A DNA stretch of 64,000 nucleotides from Ruminococcus flavefaciens (GTDB lineage: Bacteria > Bacillota > Clostridia > Oscillospirales > Ruminococcaceae): positions 186,001 through 250,000 of the forward strand of contig JAMPAU010000001.1 of NCBI GenBank assembly GCA_023667045.1, read 5' to 3'. Shown here piece by piece: positions 16,651-25,224 of this stretch. Positions within the stretch are counted from its first letter, which is position 1. Each line of letters starts with the position of its first letter. The notes under the pieces are model-generated. The model was not told where the DNA came from. It did no database searches and saw only the letters and a list, made by a program, of their open reading frames with translations. The position numbers and the translations under genes are program-made.

Positions 16651-17142
16651 ATGAAAGACTATACTGAAATATTCTCAAAGGCAATAGAATTATCGTCAGG
16701 ATATAATATTGAAAAAATATGTGATATAATAAATGCAATCGGCGACAATTACTGCGGAACGGACAGCGAATGGTGTACTTATTGCTGGTATGATTTGTGC
16801 AGGAAAACGGCAGATAATAAGATGATAGATACATACGGCTATCTGTCGGTTGACTATCCGGTAGCACTGATTAAAGAAAACTGTCCCGATGTAATAAAAT
16901 CCGTACTTTCCGAAAACAACATACTTTTCACGGAATTTGAAGAACCTATGCGTTGTAAAGAAGATATACTGCGTAAATACGTTTACAGAAGACGTGTTAT
17001 TGATGAGTCTGCTTTTCTGAATGACGGCGACTTCTCTTATGATGATGAAAGATTTGAATTGATACTTGACCGGATTGAAACAGGTTGGAGTTGCTATATT
17101 GATGCATCAAACTTTATGTTCTGTGATATTTACACAGCATAA
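16651..17142 (+). CDS. Hypothetical protein
   Basis: The 163-residue soluble protein is rich in Cys, Asp and Tyr, with WCTYCWYDLCRK near residue 41 giving a possible CxxC. There is no signal peptide or membrane helix. It follows the TPM-like gene by 15 bases with a weak GGCGG ribosome site, and is flanked on both sides by the TPM gene's 3'-end sequence, as if inserted there. I do not recognise the family. Confidence 0.55.
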   Translation: MKDYTEIFSKAIELSSGYNIEKICDIINAIGDNYCGTDSEWCTYCWYDLCRKTADNKMIDTYGYLSVDYPVALIKENCPDVIKSVLSENNILFTEFEEPMRCKEDILRKYVYRRRVIDESAFLNDGDFSYDDERFELILDRIETGWSCYIDASNFMFCDIYTA

Positions 17143-17189
17143 TGTCACACACAAAACGCAAAAACGGCGGTGGCAGTCACTACAGATAA
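17142..17189 (+). pseudogene. Duplicated 3'-end remnant of the TPM-like gene
   Basis: A 16-codon frame ending GGGSHYR-stop repeats the end of the gene at 15712-16635 (GGGSHHR-stop); the DNA match centres on GGCGGTGGCAGTCAC. The piece starts at an ATG overlapping the previous stop, but is unlikely to be a gene. Confidence 0.6.
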
Positions 17190-17196
17190 TATAAAT

Positions 17197-17225
17197 AAAA
17201 AGAGACTTCATATGAAGCCTCTTTT
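17197..17225. terminator. Bidirectional terminator
   Basis: AAAAGAGACTTCA pairs with TGAAGCCTCTTTT (one mismatch) and has T-rich flanks on both strands. It separates the convergent genes ending at 17189 and 17230. Confidence 0.75.
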
Positions 17226-17229
17226 ATTT

Positions 17230-17610
17230 TTATTCATTTTTTTCTGTATCGTCGCTGTTTTTCTTGAACCGTATAACTGCAATTAAGTTTATAACCGCAA
17301 GAATCAAGCACCATACAGCCCATACCAGCAAATCCTTGAACAACGAACCGGCAGACGTGAAACCGATTAAAGCAGAAAGTCCGAAAATTATTACTCCGGC
17401 AACCGAACCGCCTTTAGTGGTATTCTTACGGCTTGCTATCATTGTAATTCCTCCGGAAAGCATAAGCAATGACACTAAAGCTCCTGCTGTACCGCTTGAT
17501 TCGCCGTTGTCTGACAGAGCGTTTGCAGCACCTGCCGCACAAGACTGAAATAATACAAAACACGATATAATTATTGTAAGTATTCCCAGAACTAATTTTG
17601 TTGTTTTCAT
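17230..17610 (-). CDS. Small membrane protein, four helices
   Basis: The 126-residue protein has four hydrophobic segments at about 5-29, 41-58, 66-85 and 90-112 and a charged C-terminal tail. It starts after an AGGAGGT site. It is divergent from the XRE regulator at 17719, with a large inverted repeat between them, so its expression is probably under that regulator. No family recognised. Confidence 0.65.
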   Translation of the reverse strand: MKTTKLVLGILTIIISCFVLFQSCAAGAANALSDNGESSGTAGALVSLLMLSGGITMIASRKNTTKGGSVAGVIIFGLSALIGFTSAGSLFKDLLVWAVWCLILAVINLIAVIRFKKNSDDTEKNE

Positions 17611-17638
17611 AATTTACCTCCTATATTTATTTCCCATT

Positions 17639-17703
17639 TATACCAAATTGGGATAATTTTATTATATCATTATGGTATGATAATTTTATCCCGATTTGGT
17701 ATA
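17639..17703. promoter_or_regulatory. Paired operators between divergent XRE and membrane-protein genes
   Basis: TATACCAAATTGGGATAA (17639-17656) and its inverted copy (17686-17703) match at 17 of 18 positions. Each arm is itself centred on a CCAAATTGG-like dyad, so each may hold one repressor dimer. The AT-rich DNA between arms contains -10-like sequences for both directions. Confidence 0.7.
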
Positions 17704-17718
17704 AAAAGGTTGATTTTT

Positions 17719-17925
17719 ATGAAGTTAAAGGAATTAAGAAAATCAAAAAGAATTACTCAGCAGAGACTTGCAATAGAGTTGAATCTTAATCAGAATTCAA
17801 TAAGCCGTTATGAGAGCGGAGAGCGTGAAGCCGATTATCAAACTCTTATAGCGTTGTCTGATTATTTTCAAGTTTCAATAGACTATCTTCTTGAACGCAC
17901 AGACAATCCGACATTTTATAGATAA
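17719..17925 (+). CDS. XRE-family transcriptional regulator
   Basis: The 68-residue protein is almost only a helix-turn-helix: MKLKELRKSK, then ITQQRLAIELNLNQNSISRYESG and the stabilising IALSDYFQVSIDYLLER. The start is the ATG at 17719, after AAAAGG; the longer frame runs back through the operator. It likely represses itself and the divergent membrane-protein gene through the inverted repeats at 17639-17703. The signal it responds to is unknown. Confidence 0.85.
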   Translation: MKLKELRKSKRITQQRLAIELNLNQNSISRYESGEREADYQTLIALSDYFQVSIDYLLERTDNPTFYR

Positions 17926-17930
17926 AAATA

Positions 17931-17965
17931 AAACTGCACCGTATATTATACAGTGCAGTTTTTTG
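17931..17965. terminator. Bidirectional terminator between XRE and korC
   Basis: AAACTGCAC pairs with GTGCAGTTT, with six T after it on the plus strand and a T-rich run on the minus strand. Confidence 0.8.
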
Positions 17966-17977
17966 TTATGTTAGAAA

Positions 17978-18508
17978 TCAGTTGTCCATACCGAGTGCAA
18001 TAGCCTTGAAATTATTTTCAATGAGGTGTGCCTTTGAGGGCGGGACAACCTTTTCAATAGCCTTTTTCATTGTATCGAGTGTAAAAAGGTTAGTTTCCTT
18101 TATGAGTTTTCCGAGCAGGATTATATTTGAACCGCCTTTTAAATTATTGTCCTCAGCAAGCTGTGATGACGGTATATAATAACATTCAACGTCGTCTCTT
18201 TCACACTTTGAGTCAATGAGCGTGCTGTCTATGAAGATTTTACCGTTTGGCTTTACGTCGTTTACAAACTTATCAAAAGACGGCTGATTCATAGCAATGA
18301 GAATGTCCGGAGCAAGTACAAGCGGTGAACCTATCGGCTGGTCGGAAATACAGACGGAGCAGTTAGCAGTACCGCCACGCATTTCCGGTCCATAAGAGGG
18401 CAACCATGAAAGTTCCTTGTTGTCCATAAGACCACAGTAAGCGAGGATTTTTCCGGCAAAGAGTACACCCTGTCCGCCGAATCCGGCAAGAAGAATTTCA
18501 GTAGTCAT
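17978..18508 (-). CDS. korC: 2-oxoacid:ferredoxin oxidoreductase, gamma subunit
   Basis: The 176-residue protein matches the gamma subunit, with the nucleotide-like start [15 protein letters not shown] and the phrase [14 protein letters not shown] near residue 37. It overlaps the beta subunit gene by one base and is the last gene of the operon, followed by a bidirectional terminator. The complex decarboxylates a 2-oxoacid to an acyl-CoA with ferredoxin as electron carrier, or works in reverse. Whether the substrate is 2-oxoglutarate or a branched 2-oxoacid (Vor type) cannot be told from this sequence. Confidence 0.88.
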   Translation of the reverse strand: MTTEILLAGFGGQGVLFAGKILAYCGLMDNKELSWLPSYGPEMRGGTANCSVCISDQPIGSPLVLAPDILIAMNQPSFDKFVNDVKPNGKIFIDSTLIDSKCERDDVECYYIPSSQLAEDNNLKGGSNIILLGKLIKETNLFTLDTMKKAIEKVVPPSKAHLIENNFKAIALGMDN

Positions 18509-19263
18509 TATTTGTTTCCTCCTTCCGCTGTAACGTCCTTGTAAACTCCGAGAGGATAATAAGGTATCATTTCGTCCTGAAGTCTCTTTATAGCCTCAAC
18601 AGGAGACATTCCCCAGTTAGTAGGACAAGTAGAAAGTACCTCAACGATAGACAGACCTCTTTTTTCTTTCTGGTTCTCAAAAGCCTTTCTGATAGCCTTT
18701 TTTGTCTCACGGATATGTGGTACTGTATCTACTGCCACACGCTGTGCAAGAGCCGTACCAGTAAGCGTAGAGAGCATTTCACATACTCTTACGGGATAAC
18801 CGGCGAGTTCGGGGTCACGACCGTACGGAGTAGTCTGTGTAACCTGTCCGGGAATGGTAGTAGGTGCCATTTGACCGCCTGTCATGCCGTAGATAGTATT
18901 GTTGATAAAGATTATAACGATATTTTCGCCACGTGTAGCAACGTGTACAGTTTCAGCAGTACCGATAGCGGCAAGGTCGCCGTCGCCCTGATATGTAAAT
19001 ACAAACTTATTGGGGTTAGTTCTCTTTACGCCTGTAGCAACCGCCGGAGCTCGTCCATGCGGTGCTTCAATCATATCACAGTTAAAGTAATCGTAAGCCA
19101 TTACCGAACAGCCAACCGGACATATACCAATTGTATCGCCCTCAATGCCCATTTCGTCGATTACCTCACAAACAAGTCTGTGGACTATACCGTGTGTACA
19201 GCCCGGACAGTAATGTGTTGATACATCTATAAGTGACTTAGGTCTTTCAAATACAACAGCCAT
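18508..19263 (-). CDS. korB: 2-oxoacid:ferredoxin oxidoreductase, beta subunit (TPP-binding)
   Basis: The 251-residue subunit binds thiamine diphosphate. The CPGCTHG motif near residue 19 and the GDGDLAAIG..N-N-T-IYGMTGGQ region (about 94-133) are the expected cofactor and Mg-binding elements. It shares single-base overlaps with korA and korC, so the subunits are translated in step. Within this complex it holds the active centre together with the alpha subunit. Confidence 0.9.
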   Translation of the reverse strand: MAVVFERPKSLIDVSTHYCPGCTHGIVHRLVCEVIDEMGIEGDTIGICPVGCSVMAYDYFNCDMIEAPHGRAPAVATGVKRTNPNKFVFTYQGDGDLAAIGTAETVHVATRGENIVIIFINNTIYGMTGGQMAPTTIPGQVTQTTPYGRDPELAGYPVRVCEMLSTLTGTALAQRVAVDTVPHIRETKKAIRKAFENQKEKRGLSIVEVLSTCPTNWGMSPVEAIKRLQDEMIPYYPLGVYKDVTAEGGNK

Positions 19264-20321
19264 TATTCAGCACCTCCGACTTTTTTGATTTCCTCCAGAA
19301 TTTCTGCCGGAGTAGGAATAACACCGCCTGTACGTCCGAAGAAGTGAACAGGCTTTGAGCAGTTTATAGCAAGCTTTACGTCGTCAATCATCTGACCCAT
19401 TGACATTTCAACGTCAAGCATACACTTGGCGGACTTGCAAGCCTCGTTGATTTCTTTCACAGGGAAAGGCCATAATGTCTTAGGTCTGAACATACCAGCC
19501 TTTATGCCTATCTCACGTGCGGAGTTTACAGCAGACTTTACAACACGTGCTGTAGCACCGTAAGCACAGAGAAGTATATCACAGTCTTCAGTGAGATAGA
19601 GTTCAGCGTCAGTTTCCTCAGCCTTTACTTTTTCGTATCTCTCGAATCTGTCATATACAGAAGTCTGCAACTCGTCGGGTTTGAGGTAGAGGGAGTTAAT
19701 AATATGATGTTCTCTCTTGTTGCCGTGACCGTTTGCAGCCCATGAAGACTTGTCATAGTCATTTACTGTTATTTCTGGGAACGAAACAGGCTCCATCATC
19801 TGACCTAAAAGACCGTCGGCAAGAATCATGGCTGGCATTCTGTACTTGTCGGCACGGTCGAATGCTGTAACAACCATGTCCACCATCTCCTGAACAGATG
19901 CCGGAGCATACACGAGCAGGTGGAAGTCTCCGTGACCGAGTGCCTTAGTAGCCTGCCAGTAGTCTGCCTGTGAGGGCTGAATACCGCCCAGTCCCGGACC
20001 GCCACGCTGAACGTTTATAATTACTGCCGGAAGGTCTGAACCGGCAAGGTATGAGATACCTTCGCTTTTGAGTGATACTCCCGGAGAAGATGATGAAGTC
20101 ATAGCACGCACGCCGGTTGAGGCAGCACCGAGTACCATATTTATAGCGGCGATTTCTGATTCAGCCTGTAAAAAAACTCCTCCTGCCTTGTGCATACGTT
20201 TAGCCATATAGGCAGCGAGTTCAGTCTGCGGAGTAATGGGGTAGCCGAAAAAACATTTACAGCCTGCACGGATAGCGGCTTCAGCAAGTGCCTCATTACC
20301 TTTCATTAAATTTCTTTCCAA
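19263..20321 (-). CDS. korA: 2-oxoacid:ferredoxin oxidoreductase, alpha subunit
   Basis: The 352-residue subunit has the family phrase GYPITPQTE near residue 25, and SSSPGVSLKSEG and QRGGPGLGGIQPSQADYWQA further on. The start is taken as TTG at 20321, nine bases after AAAGGAG; an ATG five codons later has only a weak site. It follows the ferredoxin gene by 20 bases. The alpha subunit is involved in CoA and substrate binding in the known complexes. Confidence 0.9.
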   Translation of the reverse strand: MERNLMKGNEALAEAAIRAGCKCFFGYPITPQTELAAYMAKRMHKAGGVFLQAESEIAAINMVLGAASTGVRAMTSSSSPGVSLKSEGISYLAGSDLPAVIINVQRGGPGLGGIQPSQADYWQATKALGHGDFHLLVYAPASVQEMVDMVVTAFDRADKYRMPAMILADGLLGQMMEPVSFPEITVNDYDKSSWAANGHGNKREHHIINSLYLKPDELQTSVYDRFERYEKVKAEETDAELYLTEDCDILLCAYGATARVVKSAVNSAREIGIKAGMFRPKTLWPFPVKEINEACKSAKCMLDVEMSMGQMIDDVKLAINCSKPVHFFGRTGGVIPTPAEILEEIKKVGGAE

Positions 20322-20341
20322 AGCAAAAAAGCTCCTTTCGA

Positions 20342-20548
20342 TTATTTTTCAACAATGATTGCACAGTCCGGACACATAATTCCGCACATTGCACAGCCTA
20401 TACAAGCACTTTCATCTGTACAGACAGCATAGAAATATCCCTTTTTGTTGCGTTTTTCTTTCTGAAGTGATACTATCTTCTTAGGACAGGCAGTGACACA
20501 AAGTCCACAGCCCTTACAGCGTTCAGTAACAACAGTCATTTTAGCCAT
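20342..20548 (-). CDS. korD: Ferredoxin-like delta subunit, two 4Fe-4S clusters
   Basis: The 68-residue protein has two cluster motifs, CKGCGLCVTACP (11-22) and CIGCAMCGIMCP (49-60). It transfers electrons between the TPP site of the oxidoreductase and soluble ferredoxin. The subunit order delta-alpha-beta-gamma is the usual one for four-subunit Kor/Vor complexes. Confidence 0.9.
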   Translation of the reverse strand: MAKMTVVTERCKGCGLCVTACPKKIVSLQKEKRNKKGYFYAVCTDESACIGCAMCGIMCPDCAIIVEK

Positions 20549-20572
20549 TAAATCAACTCCTTTCTGATGTAG

Positions 20573-21232
20573 TCATATTTCCCATAAAGGCTTTACATAG
20601 ATTTTAACCGGATAAGCTTCCGGATTGTCAGTAAGTTCAGCACACTCTTCCGGAAACGTCGTGAACACAACCGGAAGACCTGTCCGCACAGATATTTCAG
20701 AAGCAAACTCTTCCGAACTCTCTACTATTTCAAGGGTTGTTTCATTGCCTAGATTTGTGTTGTTTACAATGGCAGTGTGTTTCATTCGTGAGGCGTTTTC
20801 GATTTCGTACATGAGCTTGATAGCCTCGTCGGGTGTGGCGGTAAGGTAACGGCGTTGATTTATCACATAGAACATATCAACGTTACTGCCGTAAGCCGAA
20901 AGAGCCTCAGCATACCGACCAAGTGCAACCGCTCCGGCATCGTCACCGCCCACGTCAATGATAAGACAATCCTCGCTTCTGGCAATCTGTTCAAGGTCAA
21001 ACTGTATTGACGGAATATCAAGGTTGCTGTTTGCGAAATCGGGGGCAATCAGCTTTATGTTGTTTTCATCAAAGAGATTTTTAAAATCTGCTGTGCGGAA
21101 ATAAGGGTTGACAATATCCAAATCAACCACCGCAACAGATTTGCCCTCACGGCTTGCCTGCACAGCAAGGTTTACGGCGAGATTAGTTTTACCGCTACCG
21201 TAATGACCGGTAATAATAGTTATTTTCTTCAT
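20573..21232 (-). CDS. P-loop NTPase of MinD/CobQ type
   Basis: This 219-residue soluble ATPase has a deviant Walker A loop GHYGSGKTNLAVNLA at 9-23, a VVDLDIVNPYFRT switch near 39-51 and a Walker B LIIDVGGDDAG near 90-100. It is the first gene of the oxidoreductase operon, 24 bases before the ferredoxin subunit, so a role in cluster loading or assembly of that complex is possible but inferred. It has its own strong promoter. Confidence 0.75.
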   Translation of the reverse strand: MKKITIITGHYGSGKTNLAVNLAVQASREGKSVAVVDLDIVNPYFRTADFKNLFDENNIKLIAPDFANSNLDIPSIQFDLEQIARSEDCLIIDVGGDDAGAVALGRYAEALSAYGSNVDMFYVINQRRYLTATPDEAIKLMYEIENASRMKHTAIVNNTNLGNETTLEIVESSEEFASEISVRTGLPVVFTTFPEECAELTDNPEAYPVKIYVKPLWEI

Positions 21233-21286
21233 TTATGTCCTTTCCGCCGTTTAAAATATCCGGCAAAGAAAAAGTCTGTATTTAAT

Positions 21287-21315
21287 ATTATATCATATTA
21301 TCCGGACAAATGCAA
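21287..21315 (-). promoter_or_regulatory. Promoter of the oxidoreductase operon
   Basis: On the minus strand TTGCAT and TATAAT are 17 bases apart, with TG before the -10 box. Confidence 0.7.
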
Positions 21316-21357
21316 GAAAATTTTAATTTTTTAGTTAATTTGCATAAACTAACAAAA

Positions 21358-21394
21358 AGAATCCCCCGACAGCAAGCCGGAGGATTTCTTTTTA
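21358..21394 (-). terminator. Terminator of the fatty acid synthesis operon
   Basis: On the minus strand GAAATCCTCCGGC pairs imperfectly with GTCGGGGGATTC and is followed by five T. It lies 17 bases after the acpP stop. Confidence 0.7.
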
Positions 21395-21410
21395 AAAAGA
21401 ATAATTAAAA

Positions 21411-21647
21411 TTATTCAGCGTCGGAATTTTTTTCAATATATGTTGCAATATCGCCGACAGTCTTGATTTCTTCAACAGCTTCATCAGGGATTGAAACTTC
21501 AAATTCGTCTTCGATAGTTGTGATAAGGTCAACAACATCGAGAGAATCTGCACCGAGGTCGTCCTGAATATTAGCTGTAAGTGTAACTTCTTCAGCTTCA
21601 ACGCCGAGCTGTTCCACAATAATATCCTTGAGTTTGTCAAAAATCAT
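21411..21647 (-). CDS. acpP: Acyl carrier protein
   Basis: The 78-residue acidic protein carries growing fatty acyl chains on a phosphopantetheine bound to the serine of GADSLDVVDL. The ATG at 21647 is eight bases after AGGAGG; an in-frame ATG two codons earlier is too close to the site. It is the last gene of the FASII operon and is followed by the terminator. Confidence 0.93.
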   Translation of the reverse strand: MIFDKLKDIIVEQLGVEAEEVTLTANIQDDLGADSLDVVDLITTIEDEFEVSIPDEAVEEIKTVGDIATYIEKNSDAE

Positions 21648-21705
21648 GTTCATTTCCTCCTATAAGATTTTATGTCCGGTATGTAAGCCGGAACTGAAAA
21701 ACGGG

Positions 21706-22512
21706 TCATTCTGTGAACTCACCGATTTTTCTAAATTTAGTATAACGTTCTTTTAGCAAAACGTCAATATCTTTTTTACATTTTTCCGGAATTTTGAGTG
21801 ACAAATATTCCTTGATATTTTCTGAAATTTTGTCTAAATCGTTATGTGCGCCTCCGAGAGGTTCTTCTATGATAGTTTCAGCAACACCTAAACGCACCAT
21901 ATCTTCGGCTGTAATCATCATAACTTCGCTTGCTTCCTGCTCACGTGATGCGTCTTTCCAGAGAATGCTTGCAAAGCCACGTGGTGACAAAACCGAGTAC
22001 TGAGCGTTTTCGAGCATAGCTAACTCGTCGCATACACCCAGTGCCAAAGCACCGCCACTGCCAGCCTCGCCGAGAACTATAGAGATTATCGGCGTGCGGA
22101 TAGTCATGAACTCAGCGATATTTTTAGCTATAGCCTCGCCCTGACCTCTTTCCTCGTCTGGCACACCCGGAGCTGCTCCCGGAGTATCAATAAAGCATAT
22201 AATAGGTCTGTGGAATTTTTCAGCCTGTCTTGCAAGCCGGAGAGCCTTTCTGTAGCCTTCGGGATGGGGCATGGCAAAGTTGCAGGCTTTATTTTCGTTT
22301 ATGTCACGACCCTTTACCTGTGCGATAATTGTAACAGGGATATTGTTTAGCCTTGCTATACCGCCGAGAATAGCCTTGTCGTCGCCGAAAAGCCTGTCGC
22401 CGTGCATTTCATAGAAATCCGTGAATATCAACGGCAGATAATCATTTATAGTGGGTCTGCCCTTAGTGTGAACAAGCTGAATGCGTTCCCATGCAGATTT
22501 CTTGTTTTCCAT
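21706..22512 (-). CDS. accA: Acetyl-CoA carboxylase carboxyltransferase, alpha subunit
   Basis: The 268-residue subunit is a little shorter than the E. coli form because it lacks the N-terminal extension. AccA-type phrases include FGDDKAILGGIA, GRDINENKACNFAMPHPEGYRKALRL and IDTPGAAPGVPDEERGQ. With AccD it transfers the carboxyl group from carboxybiotin to acetyl-CoA, forming malonyl-CoA. It follows accD by four bases. Confidence 0.93.
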   Translation of the reverse strand: MENKKSAWERIQLVHTKGRPTINDYLPLIFTDFYEMHGDRLFGDDKAILGGIARLNNIPVTIIAQVKGRDINENKACNFAMPHPEGYRKALRLARQAEKFHRPIICFIDTPGAAPGVPDEERGQGEAIAKNIAEFMTIRTPIISIVLGEAGSGGALALGVCDELAMLENAQYSVLSPRGFASILWKDASREQEASEVMMITAEDMVRLGVAETIIEEPLGGAHNDLDKISENIKEYLSLKIPEKCKKDIDVLLKERYTKFRKIGEFTE

Positions 22513-22516
22513 AATT

Positions 22517-23368
22517 TCAGACCTCCTTTTCTGGCGGATAATAGCCGTGTAGTTTCAGCAGGTGCGAGAGAGTGCTACGCATTTTTTTTCTTTCAACAAT
22601 CATATCAACAAAGCCTTTTTCATGCTGAAATTCCGCAAGCTGAAAGTCGTCCGGCAGTTTCTGCTTTATAGTACCCTCAATAACACGCCGTCCAGCGAAT
22701 CCGATTAAGACTTTAGGTTCAGCAATAATAATATCGCCGAGAGAGGCAAAGCTTGCCGTTACTCCGCCTGTGGTGGGGTCGGTCATAACGGTTATGTACA
22801 GACCGCCGTTGTCGCTGTGTAGCTTTACAGCACCGGAAGTCTTAGCCATTTGCATAAGCGATACAATACCCTCCTGCATTCTCGCACCGCCGGAAGCAGT
22901 AAACATTATAACGGGCAGATTGTTTTCTGTGGCGTACTCAAAGGCACGAGCGATTTTTTCACCGGCAACACTTCCCATAGAACCCATCATATAGCGAGAA
23001 TCCATTACGCCTATAACAGCCGGAGAGCCTTTTATTGTAGCTGTTCCGGTAACTACAGAATCTTTCAGACCGGTCTTTTCACGGAGTTCAGCCTGTTTTT
23101 CGGCATAGTTAGGAAAATCAATAGGGTTTCCGCTAATCATATCCGCATCAAGTTCCTTGAAACTTTCCTTGTCAACGGTAATGGCTATTCTTTCCTTAGC
23201 TGAAAGTCTGCCGTGATAGTTGCAGTTGGGGCATACTCTGTGGAGTTCTTCATATCTCTCCAGAAGAATATTTGTCTGACATCTCGGACACTTAAAAGAC
23301 GCTTTTTCTTCTTCATCGCCGTCGCCATTGAAACGTTTTTTTACAACGTTAAAAAAATCTTCAAACAT
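22517..23368 (-). CDS. accD: Acetyl-CoA carboxylase carboxyltransferase, beta subunit
   Basis: The 283-residue subunit starts with the AccD zinc ribbon (CPRC and CPNC, about residues 24-48) and continues with the crotonase-like carboxyltransferase fold (phrases SAKERI, MDSRYMMGSMGSVAGEK, TASGGARMQEG). It forms a heterotetramer with AccA. It lies 15 bases after accC in the operon. Confidence 0.93.
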   Translation of the reverse strand: MFEDFFNVVKKRFNGDGDEEEKASFKCPRCQTNILLERYEELHRVCPNCNYHGRLSAKERIAITVDKESFKELDADMISGNPIDFPNYAEKQAELREKTGLKDSVVTGTATIKGSPAVIGVMDSRYMMGSMGSVAGEKIARAFEYATENNLPVIMFTASGGARMQEGIVSLMQMAKTSGAVKLHSDNGGLYITVMTDPTTGGVTASFASLGDIIIAEPKVLIGFAGRRVIEGTIKQKLPDDFQLAEFQHEKGFVDMIVERKKMRSTLSHLLKLHGYYPPEKEV

Positions 23369-23383
23369 TTTCAGACACCCCCG

Positions 23384-24748
23384 TTATTTCTTTTTATGTT
23401 TTTCCATGTACCTGTTAAGGAAACCGATGTCATAATTGCCGTTTCTGAAATCAGAGTGCTTAATTATTTCGAGCTGAAAATCTATATTTGTGTCAACACC
23501 CTCAACAATAAACTCAGCTAAAGCCCATTTCATTTTTCTTATAGCGTCGTCTCTGTCCGAACCATGAGCGATAAGTTTACTAATCATTGAATCGTAATAC
23601 GGCGTAATAGTATATCCTTGATAAACAGCACCGTCTATTCTTATTCCCGGACCGCCCGGCATATAAAGAGCCGTGATAGTTCCCGGAGAGGGACGGAAGT
23701 CAAGTTCAGGATTTTCAGCATTTATACGGCATTCAATAGCATGACCGTTTAGCTTTATATCGTCCTGAGTTATTTTCAGCGGCATTCCGGAAGCAATTTC
23801 AATCTGTGCTTTTACAAGGTCTATGCCTGTGACTTCTTCTGTAATCGGGTGTTCAACCTGAATACGTGTATTCATTTCCATGAAGTAAAAGTCTCTGTTT
23901 TCGTCCACAAGAAACTCAATAGTACCGGCATTATAGTAACCGCACTGCTTTGCGGCGGTCACGGCAGCCTGACCCATTTTCTTTCTAAGTTCCGGACTAA
24001 CTATCGGACTGGGGCATTCTTCAAGTACTTTCTGATTACGTCTCTGCATGGAGCAGTCACGCTCGCCAAGATAAACAACATTTCCCTGCTGGTCGGCGAG
24101 TATCTGTATTTCAACGTGGTGCGGATTGATAAGAAACTTTTCGATATATACAGCGTCGTCGCCGAAATAATTCATTGCCTCACGCTGTGCGGATTCCATT
24201 TGCGATTCAAGGTCTTCCGGTTTATCAACACGCCTTATACCACGACCGCCACCGCCTGCCGATGCCTTTACAAGTACCGGATAGCCGGCTTTTTCAGCTA
24301 TTTCCCTTGCCTCCTCAACAGAAGACACAGCACCCTCTGAACCCGGAATAACAGGCACTCCGGCGTTTTTCATAGTTTCCTTAGCTGCTGCCTTGTTGCC
24401 GAGCATTTCTATTGACTTATATGAAGGTCCTATGAAAACTATTCCGTTTTTTTCACAGAGACGTGCAAATTCGGCATTCTCTGATAAAAAGCCAAAGCCT
24501 GGGTGAATAGCTTCAGCACCGCAGTTAATAGCGGACTGTATAATAGCGTTCATATTGAGGTAGCTGTCTTTGGTTGCGGGCGGACCTATGCATACAGCCT
24601 CGTCGGCAATCTGTGCATGGAGGGAATTTTTGTCGGCTGTTGAGTAGACGGCAACACAGCGTATACCGAGTTCACGGCAAGCCCTAATTATCCGGACAGC
24701 TATTTCACCTCTGTTGGCTATAAGAATTTTCTTAAACATTTTATTCAT
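23384..24748 (-). CDS. accC: Biotin carboxylase
   Basis: The 454-residue enzyme carboxylates the biotin on AccB using ATP and bicarbonate. It has the start KILIANRGEIAVRIIRA, the glycine-rich ATP loop KASAGGGGRGIR and the active-site phrase EMNTRIQVEHPITEE. The ATG at 24748 overlaps the fabZ stop by one base and has GGAG seven bases upstream. Confidence 0.94.
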   Translation of the reverse strand: MNKMFKKILIANRGEIAVRIIRACRELGIRCVAVYSTADKNSLHAQIADEAVCIGPPATKDSYLNMNAIIQSAINCGAEAIHPGFGFLSENAEFARLCEKNGIVFIGPSYKSIEMLGNKAAAKETMKNAGVPVIPGSEGAVSSVEEAREIAEKAGYPVLVKASAGGGGRGIRRVDKPEDLESQMESAQREAMNYFGDDAVYIEKFLINPHHVEIQILADQQGNVVYLGERDCSMQRRNQKVLEECPSPIVSPELRKKMGQAAVTAAKQCGYYNAGTIEFLVDENRDFYFMEMNTRIQVEHPITEEVTGIDLVKAQIEIASGMPLKITQDDIKLNGHAIECRINAENPELDFRPSPGTITALYMPGGPGIRIDGAVYQGYTITPYYDSMISKLIAHGSDRDDAIRKMKWALAEFIVEGVDTNIDFQLEIIKHSDFRNGNYDIGFLNRYMEKHKKK

Positions 24749-25194
24749 TATTTGTCTCCGTCAGCCACAACGCAAGTTATCTCGCATGAAACAGCCCTTT
24801 CACCGCCGACAGAAGCAAGACCCTTACAAGTTGCGACAACACCCCTCTGCTTTATAACTTCAACTTCAAGGTCAAGCACGTCGCCGGGTACAACCTGTCT
24901 TCTGAATTTAGCCTTGTCGATACCGCCGAAAAGTCCTATCTTGCCTTTAAACTCTGGCTTTGAAAGCATACACACAGCACCAGCCTGTGCGAGCATTTCA
25001 ATCATAAGCACACCGGGAGTTACGGGGTAGTCCGGAAAATGTCCCTTAAACCAGAAATCATCTTCCTTTATGTATTTTCTTGCCTTTACCTTAACGCCCA
25101 CTTCCATTTCAACGATTTCGTCGATTAAAAGAAAAGGGTCACGGTGAGGGATTATTTCCATAATCTGCTCTTTGTTCATAAGTATATCTGACAT
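24748..25194 (-). CDS. fabZ: 3-hydroxyacyl-ACP dehydratase
   Basis: The 148-residue hot-dog fold enzyme removes water from 3-hydroxyacyl-ACP. The catalytic His and Glu are in HFPDYPVTPGVLMIE near residues 52-66, after the typical IPHRDPFLLID. It overlaps accC by one base. It lies downstream of an unknown gene that separates it from accB. Confidence 0.93.
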   Translation of the reverse strand: MSDILMNKEQIMEIIPHRDPFLLIDEIVEMEVGVKVKARKYIKEDDFWFKGHFPDYPVTPGVLMIEMLAQAGAVCMLSKPEFKGKIGLFGGIDKAKFRRQVVPGDVLDLEVEVIKQRGVVATCKGLASVGGERAVSCEITCVVADGDK

Positions 25195-25224
25195 TTTATT
25201 GTCCTCCGTTCTGATTTTATCAAG

